Under the pieces are notes generated by a model that searched no databases, was not told the origin of the DNA, and was given only the letters and a program-made list of their open reading frames with translations. A program made the position numbers and the translations under genes. 64,000 nucleotides of DNA from Anarhynchus alexandrinus (Eukaryota > Chordata > Aves > Charadriiformes > Charadriidae): assembly GCA_008711295.1 (NCBI GenBank), contig VUYV01000010.1, positions 4,650,522-4,714,521 of the forward strand. Direction: 5' to 3'. Numbering within the stretch: position 1 is the stretch's first letter; each line of letters starts with the position of its first letter. Below are positions 13,201-22,200 of this stretch, piece after piece.

Positions 13201-16200
13201 TAAATAAGTAGCAAATAATTCTTAGTAATAAAGAAGCATCAGACAGTTTTACTGCAGAGTAGTTGGTGTACTGGATGCAGTAAGTAAAAGAGAAGGTAGA
13301 GACCACTGATTACAGTAAAGTGGAATGAAAACCTCCGGCTGCATCAGTTTTAAAAGTGCAGGGGTGCCCCGGTTACGGGGAATCTCTCCTTGTGAGACAG
13401 TTGTGTGGCAGAAAAGAAAAGCAAGAGAAAAACTCCAGGCAAAAGGACTTCCACTCTCTGGCTTAAGCTATATAAGGCAAAGAGACCCAAAGTTGCATGT
13501 TCTGAAAATTAACCAAGGTGAGAAGATGAGCCTAAATTTGGGGTTTCTGAGCTACTCTACTCCTTGACAAATAGAATATCAACTACCTTCAGAGTTCCCA
13601 AGGCTAATTCCATGATATTCACTCCAAGCCACCGTCCATTTCATGGTTTGCTTTTCCAGCCTTGCTCTCAAGGATGAAAACTGTCTACAGGAGGACAGGC
13701 AGCAGGGAATCATTACAGCATCAAGAGATCTGCAGATGGCAGCAATGTTTTACGTTCTTCTTTGAACATCCAGGAGGTCTACACAGAGGACCTGAACCCG
13801 GGAGAAGAGTGTGCAACACAACAACAGTCTGTCCAACATCTTGGTACTGCAATTGGAGCAATTACCATCAAAAACCTGTTTGAGAGTGGACTGCGGTCCG
13901 AGGGCAGCAGCAGGACTTCGTGTGGGTGGTATTTGCACACCCTTGTATGTCCATGCACAAAGTCCCAAAGGGAAGAACGAAAAACACATCAAACAACTCG
14001 GATGCTTTGTGGATCTGTAGGAACGCATTTGAACTGTTAAAATTTCTTCCAAATTAATAAAAAGGCTAATGACCAGCCATTTCAATAGCACCTTCAGGTT
14101 GGGGGCTCAGAGCACCTTACAGAAGTGGGAACGCCTTGACCTTCCTGGGAAACGACTGGCATTTCACAAATAAGCAAGCTGAAAAAGGGACGTGACCCGC
14201 CCCAAGATGCACAGGAACGCTCTGATACATAGCCTGCTTCCCCAGCATCTCTTACCCCGTCAAACCCGGCCTCCTGCTGCAGTGCTGAGACAGCACGGGA
14301 TGTGCTGCAGCAGCGCAGACATTTTTTGGTTATGTCTGGAATACTTAGCAGCTGATGGCTTAAAATAATATCTCTGCCTGCAGAAGTTGGGAACCATTCC
14401 CACTTACCAGCTCCACATGTGTCAGCTGCTGAGCCAGAGTGTAAGGGTCACTGCAGACGCTCAGGATTTCCCTCTGAATTGATGGAGGTTTACTTTTAAA
14501 GGCAACCAGCTTATCAGAGACAGCAGCACTGATCTTGACGATCCCTTCTTGCCCGTGGCTGAGGGTTGCAAGCTTCTGATTCAGGGTTTGCAAAAGCTGA
14601 TTCATCTTTTTCCAGTAGGCCTGGAGAGACAGGGAGAGAAAGAAACATAAACCACCCACAAAACTTGACAAAGGAGTGTTTTTATGCTGAATTTTCCCTT
14701 CTGCAAAATACTCCTAAGCCAGCAACAGGTTACCATTTTATTTTCAACAAGCCTATTTCAGAATAACCAGTTGGCTTAATTACAGTTCTGTGCTCTGGAC
14801 CACAGAAACAGACTGCAGTCAAGAGAAGAGGCAGGCAGGACTGGTGGGCTGGGCTGGCACCGATACTCACATATTCCTGCCAACAGCAGGATCAGAGGAG
14901 ATGTCACGCTACAACATGAGTTATTGCAGCTTTCTGGAGCACAGCAGCACTCGGTACCTATCCTTCATGCCTGCTACGCGTTGGCCGAGAACTCTACCTG
15001 TTAGTGTTGCCTAGTCAACTCTTATTTATTAGGAATAAGAAATGTTTCTAACACTATTGTCTCCATCCTTCTGAGCTGAGAGCAGCAGAAGCATGCAGCT
15101 ACTTGCAGTTGGAGTGGTCTGAGCATCGTGTGGCTTTGAGTATTTAATATCCAAAATGTTAATTGCTACTGAAGGAAGCTCATATCATATTCCAAGCGCA
15201 GCCACGTGCTCAGCAGGATGATCATTACTAAGTTGCTCAGGTCGTTCTCAGAGCTGGAGCAGCTCTTTACAGACAATGAGTGGAGCCACTGGCCATGGAA
15301 GATCAGCAGAAAGAAATGCCTTCAACTCTTCATGACTGACAGATGCAGACATGATAAAACCGAAACAACTGAGAGAACTGGTGGATGGGCTCTAAAGACA
15401 TGGATTAATGTCCTTGAGCAAAAGCCTCACATGGAGCACAGGGCGTACCCTACCGAGGAACATGGCCTCGTGGGCTTTCCCAGCCAGAAAAAGGAGCATC
15501 GGGCATGGGTGCATCGGGTGCTTGCTCAATTTCAAAGAGCACGGTCACTTGGGAAAACAGTTTGCAGGCTGGCCTACTACCAGCTCCTCTTCCAGCACAA
15601 AAACACACAGCAGAGAGATCCTCTGGCTGCTCACACGTGGAATAACTCCTCACTCCCCATCCAAACAGAATTTAGTAACATCAAGTTGCCAGTAACATCA
15701 GTTTGTAATCTGTCAGTGTGAAACCAGAGCTGGCACGAAGCCCTCTTCTGTTACATCTGTACGGCGCAGCAGATGTACGCCCTGGCACCCTCCACACAGT
15801 CCTCATCATCACAACAGGGACTTGGCCAGAGTGCGCCTTCCCACAAAGACCAACACACACCTGTGTTGCATCCCAAAGCTGTACACAGCCCAAGTGAAGT
15901 CTTGGGAAGTACTCCTGAATCCCATGGTTTAGATACAGCCTTCGTCTTCTTCAGACTTTTGTAGACTGTGGACAGTCTTCAGTGTTAGGCACTGACAGCA
16001 CTCATGGCTTAGGTGTTCAAGGTACCAGAAGCCAGGGTCAGGGCTCTTCTCACCTACACAGGATCCCATCTGCGCACTGGAAGTAGCATCTCCTACTACT
16101 TCACAGCGAAGAATAACATGCTCAGTTCTACCCTGTCTCCATTACAATCTGAGGCTGGAAACCTTCAGAACATCCCAAGTGCTTTAACATCTGCTGCAAC

Positions 16201-19200
16201 ACCGTAACTTTCATACGGCTTTTCTAGCAGAAGGTTTCACATTGCTGAGGAACCTCTCACTTCACTCAAGGAAGATGCTCTCTTGAGCTGGGCTGGAACA
16301 GGGCCCAGATAAGCAGGATGCAGTCGGGCTTTTTTGCAAAATAGAGCTGGTAAGTCCAAAATGAAACAAGTACCTAGAAGGCTGGAGGGACTGGTCTTGG
16401 AGAATGACAACACATGTTCTATTTGGAAGCAAATCACACAGGAGGAGCGAAAATTGAGTGAGGAAGATGTAAAAATAAAGACTTGAAATAATTTTTGGAA
16501 AATTAAAAACCATTCTTTCAGTTTTTATCTGTCCTGACGTATACTAGCTCCAAGGACAAGAGACTACTGGCTACCTTCACGTAATTCCTCATTCAAGCAG
16601 ATGGTCACCCTTTTGATTTCCAAAGACTGTCCTGGACCCAAACTACTGAACACCATCTAAATATTTCCCTGGTTTACATCCAGGTGTGTTTGCAAATCTG
16701 AGCACAACTTATCAAGCTCTACGAGTACAATGTTATTTTTCAGTGGAAACTCAAATAGCAACATTTTTGGTATTTTGTGAACATATTTTGTAAACAGGGG
16801 AATTCATTTTGGTGCAGGGGGACAGGCACAGCACTGAAATCCAAGTCTTCTACAGAACATAAAACATTTGGCTAAAAACCTTTTAGCTGAAAACCCTCTT
16901 CTCTTTCAAAAGGAGTTTGGATGAGAAATCTTGGCCAGCCACGTCTGTGCAGTATCAAGTTCTTCACTGTTTGGATTAAAAGCCACAAAGCAGCACAAAA
17001 TTGGTTGAAAGACATGCATATTAGCCAGTCTTTCAATAAATCCTTATCAAGAGATCTAGTTTCACCTAGTTTTGTAGGGAACACAGCGTAATAATATAGA
17101 TATAGACAACAGTCAGCAAAGACTCAGGTAAGCCAACCACCTAATAAAGAATGAAGTAAGAGAGACAGTTAATGGACACAAAAAAGATTATTCAGAAATT
17201 AGAGCTCTTGAAGAGACTCACTGAAAATCGGTTGGGTGCACCCTTGTCTAGGAAGCTTTTCTGTATGTGTTGGGGGAGAAATTAAAAAAAAAAATAAAAA
17301 ATCCTGCTTTTGCCCTTTTAAAAGCATTTCCTGCCTTCTTTAAACTATGTTCGCTAAGTGAAAACAACATTGTTCATTACCCTCAACATGCTGGTAATTA
17401 CCTTGCCACAAAGTGACCCCCCGTTGCACAAGGGCTGCGTGCTGGACTCTATCAACCGATTTCACTTCTTTGCCACATTAACAGTCAAAAGAAGCATACT
17501 ACTGTTTAATATTTAAAGAAAATGTTTCATTCTTAACTAGGAAAGTTCCTCTGAAGACGGCAAACCTCAGCAGGTGGCTTAGGAGCTCAAATTTTAATTA
17601 AAATTTCTAACTCTAAATGCAAATCACAGTACTTACGAAGAAATGCTTCTCAGCATGGACACCTTTATAAGCACATCACAGAGCCTTTAGAAAGTGGACT
17701 CTACAAAGGACAGGAGCATACACTGCAGGGGAAAATCCTGCATTAACCTACATGGACGAGATGACCTCACAATTCTTTCAATCTTTAATTTCTATGATCC
17801 ACAATGGCAACAACTTTCTTCCAAACAACTAATGGGCACCACCACTCTTTCGTGCTGTCCCCTAAAAAAAGGAAATTTACATTTGCAGCTGTTTCTTAAA
17901 CTAATTATTGATTTTGCTGAGGCATAATCACTTGAAATTATAGTGCCTAGTAATATTTGAAAAACAATGATTTGCCCCCCAGGGCACCCATAAGCATCGG
18001 TACACAGCTATGCCCACTCCAGAGCAAAGGTGGGGGCATAACCTGAGCAAGCACTCCACTTGCTCAGGTTAGGGAAATAAACTATTGCTTTGTATGCAAA
18101 AAGTTGATTTTTAGCACTTATGGCTCTTCACCAGGGCAGCTACTGCTTTTAAAGAGCGCCCATAAGCCCCTGTTCTCTGTCCTCTCGGCTGGTTCCTTCT
18201 TTCCAGCGGACATGATTTTGGTGGGTCTGTATAGGTTTCTCTCACTTCAGATGCTGAAGGGCTACAAGGCACCTTTCTTGGTGGTTGGCAGGAGCAAGTT
18301 CATTGCCTCTTCCCCTTGAGGGAGAAGTTTTACTGCTCTGGTCAATGGAATTGAGGCCACCTTGGCTTTTTCTGAAAGTCCTTTGTGTTCCCTTCACCTC
18401 CATCGAAGTGCCATGCAGCATGCCTTTCCCACCCATTCTCTCCCATGGGCTGGCCAGCCGAGCCAACCGATGGATTGGTCGATGGATCAGCAGCATGGAT
18501 GCTGCCCTACAGCCACCCAAAAGTGCCAGCCATGATGCCAGCCCAGCCCAAGAGCAGCTGTTTCAATTTATCTCCTGTTTCATGTGGGTAGGAGGGTCCA
18601 ATTTCATTCCCATTGTGCTGCAACCCTGCTAACCTGCAACCCTTCTCTCTTCTCTCCACCCCTCTCGTTCTTGGACTCATGGGTACGCGCTTTTTGTTCC
18701 ACTGAATCGCACCCATCTGTGGCCTCAAGCCAGGCCTTGATGTAGCCAATGGAACTGAATTCCTCCACATCCCACGGTTAACCTAGAAGTAATTAGAGAC
18801 TCTCTATGTACTATTTGCTCTTATCCTTATTATTTTAATGGATTTTGTGGTATTTTTAAAGTTTCTGAATTAATTTATGGGATTCACCCACCTGAATTAG
18901 CAAGCAGGTCTCCCAGAGACTCCATTCACTGTGTCCTACTCTGCCACACACATGGCTCATGCATTTGAACACCAAGACAATAGAGCCATCTAGACTGAGT
19001 TTTGCCCAGCAGGCCACACACTGCTCTCTTCTGCCACTTTCATGCTCCCAGAAAAGCTACGTGTCCATAAACATTTGTATTTTCTTTAAATTTAAGGACT
19101 GACCCCTGCCATCTCGCCATATCAGCCAAACAGGCTGGATTCAACAGGAGCTATCTCTTTGCCCATAGGTCCTGCGAGCTTTGATGGGGATTCCAGCGGC

Positions 19201-22200
19201 ACCAGTCAAACTGTGATGAGAGTCTGCTGCTCTGTGCCTCCTCACCTCCTGTCTGGGTCACTGCTTGACAATATCAACCAGCTCAAGTACAAGGGCCTGT
19301 GAACTCTTTTACACAGGACAGGAAGGTATAAACCTTGTTAGATTCACTAACGAAAAAGATAACAAAATGCAAAGATTGTTTTTAAAAAAAGAACTCTACC
19401 AGACCGAAGACGTGTAAAGTAAGGAATGGAAAATTAGATTTCGGCACAGGTGATCAAGGACATAAGGAAATGGAGAAGGTGAGACAGAAAAGAACCATAA
19501 ATGCCCTTTGGTGGTTACTCTTTCACAACCACTCGTTTTCTCACAGAAATGAAGGCTCCATCAGGTACCTTAAGGCAACTGATGATCTTTTTGAGCTTCC
19601 CAATGCAATCACTTGACAACTGGCTGCTTCCTCCACTCCTCATTCACTAAACCGAACATCCTGGAGCACTCCCTGAGCCGCTGCTTGGCCAGGATGGTTG
19701 GTCTCAGGTCATGATACTTCACTCCTCTGCTAGACTATAACTTGGGACATCATAGTTCTGTTGATATTTGAATTGTTACCACCACATTCAGTCTATGCTA
19801 TGCCTCAGATGTTCCACCTCTCAAATGGGAATGGTATTCTCTTACAATTCGATGTGCAGTAGATAAATTCCACTGATCACTCCAATGAGTCCCCAAGTCA
19901 CTGCCACAAGGGCTACCTAAACTCAGAGATGTGGCTTTCAGGGAAGCTATTACAGGTTTTAACCGTTAGAGAACAAAACTGTAAGAGTTCCCAGGAAGAG
20001 GCACGGAACAGAATGCAGCAATAGGAGGAAACAGAGGAACCAAGTAGAAAAAGAACACAACATCTCCACACAATGTCCCAGGTCAGACATCCTCACCTCA
20101 TCACATGGGGCTATCCTGTGAATCATGTCTTTCAGATGGCCGATCATCCGCTCTTCCTGAAAGTCATACGGGAATGTCTCTGTCCACTCTGTCAGCAACT
20201 GTAAGATTTTGGGTCCAAATTTTCTGATCCGTGCCTGAAACGGAAACCAGAATGATGGGCAAGGATTGAAACATATTTACTCATTAAATTCTCCCAGCAA
20301 ATATGTATCTCACTGAAAGTGGGCCAGATTTTTAAAAAGAAGGAGCTGATGGTTGCACCTGCAAAATCTGCACACATGCAAACAAATAGTGCGGTGCACA
20401 GATGATATATTTTGGCATGCAAAATACACCAGTGCTTAGATGCATGCACAACTGTCTGTTTTACATGCAGATTTAAATATTCTGCACATGCGATTGGCCA
20501 GGTTATGGTTGGATGTGCATTTTGTTGGTGCAACCTTTATACCTTTTTTAAAAAACATCTGGCCTCTTTACTCATTTGAACCACACGTTCTTCCCTTTTG
20601 TACTTACGACCCTCCTACGGTTTCATCGTTTCCTGAAAAATTGATTGCAATGTATCTCCTGAGCAACAAAGAGGTGAGTCTTTTGCCTTCTGGGCTTATA
20701 AAAAAACCTGCTTAGTGACCACTGGCAGATGTAACAAGAGGAAGAAAAGACGGACAAACACCAGCACTTTCGTAACTTTACCTGGGCTGCTGATAATGGT
20801 GCTCTCTGCCCACTTGAGCTCAAGGTCAAGACACAAGGACACCCACTCCCATAACACACAGCTGATGCCCACTTTACTTTCAGGGTAGATTTATCCAAGG
20901 ATGCAGCAGTGGGAATGTGGGAATAGTCAGGAAAACGCGGGGCAAGGAGGGAAACGTGGGGAAAAGCACGATTGGTGCATTAGTATCATCTCAAAAGACG
21001 GCCAGCAGGGCTGCTTCCAAAGCTTCCTTTCTCCGTTACCCAAGAACACGTGAAAAGGAAATTGCGTTAAACAACAAACTGCATTTTTATTTACAGAAAA
21101 CACAGACCAAAACAAACAGCCGCCTTCTGCATCCTACGTACTGTAGCTAAAGCGTACCCTGTAATCAGCAAAAATTATACTCTTGAGCTCCACAGCTCTC
21201 TGCTTTTCAACCAAGGTGGTTAAAATGCACATTTCAGCTTTCCACCAACAACAGGTTTCAATGAACCACATCTCTAAAAATAACTGCTGTCAGCTAGCAT
21301 TAAGCTCATGCTCAAAGACCAGCAGGTGGCTGCTAAAGGGAAAGCTTTATTGGAAACTACAAAGGTCTGGGGAGACATTTGCTCCAGCTGTGTAAACTGC
21401 TATTACGAATTGCAGGAGAGGACTTTGTGCAAGACACAGGGCACCACTCAGGGGATGGGAGGTCGCCTGCGTGCCAAGTTTCAAAGTCAGCCCCGCTCTC
21501 AGGAGCACAAAATCGGCTGTGTCCCACCAACTCTGCGTTACTCCAGGCTGGTCCAGAATGCAGGCTCACCTCAGGCAGATTGGGAGATCTTTGTAATAAG
21601 ATAACGTTTCTCGTTTCTTGCAAATTTTAATGAGCAGCAAAACCTTGCAATGCTCACATTTTAATCCTCCAAAATTTGCACCTGTCATAGCATCGGAGAA
21701 CAGAACCCATCACACCTCAGAAAAATTGTTTTGGATGCTGCACTTCATACAGATATTTCTGTTGACACGGACCGTATGGGCAACCCAAGTATCAGACTTC
21801 TACTTCTATGTAGTCTGGATGATTGCTCCCCATAGTGAGAGCAGAGCCCCTGTTACTCATGCAACCAGTTGCCTGGGCAAAAACAAGCCCACATGTTCAG
21901 ATATTGGTGATTCAGTATTTGATGCCAAAAGTACAGTTTCAAAGCTGGAAAGGCTGATCTTGAGAATCATTTCAGAATTTGGGGTTTTTTGGAAAGTTGC
22001 AACTAATGCACGTTCTTCTTCCCTTCACTGCACTGAAGATGCATCTCCTGCTCCAGGTAATATACTGGATGGGTCTTCATCAATGCACCGAGGAGAGCTT
22101 GGGTGGAACCCACTAGGTTCCGGTGGGATCCCTCTCCACCCTAGTGTCTGTGGGACTGCCAGAGGATGCACATGCGTTGTTACACACCGTATCGGTCCGC

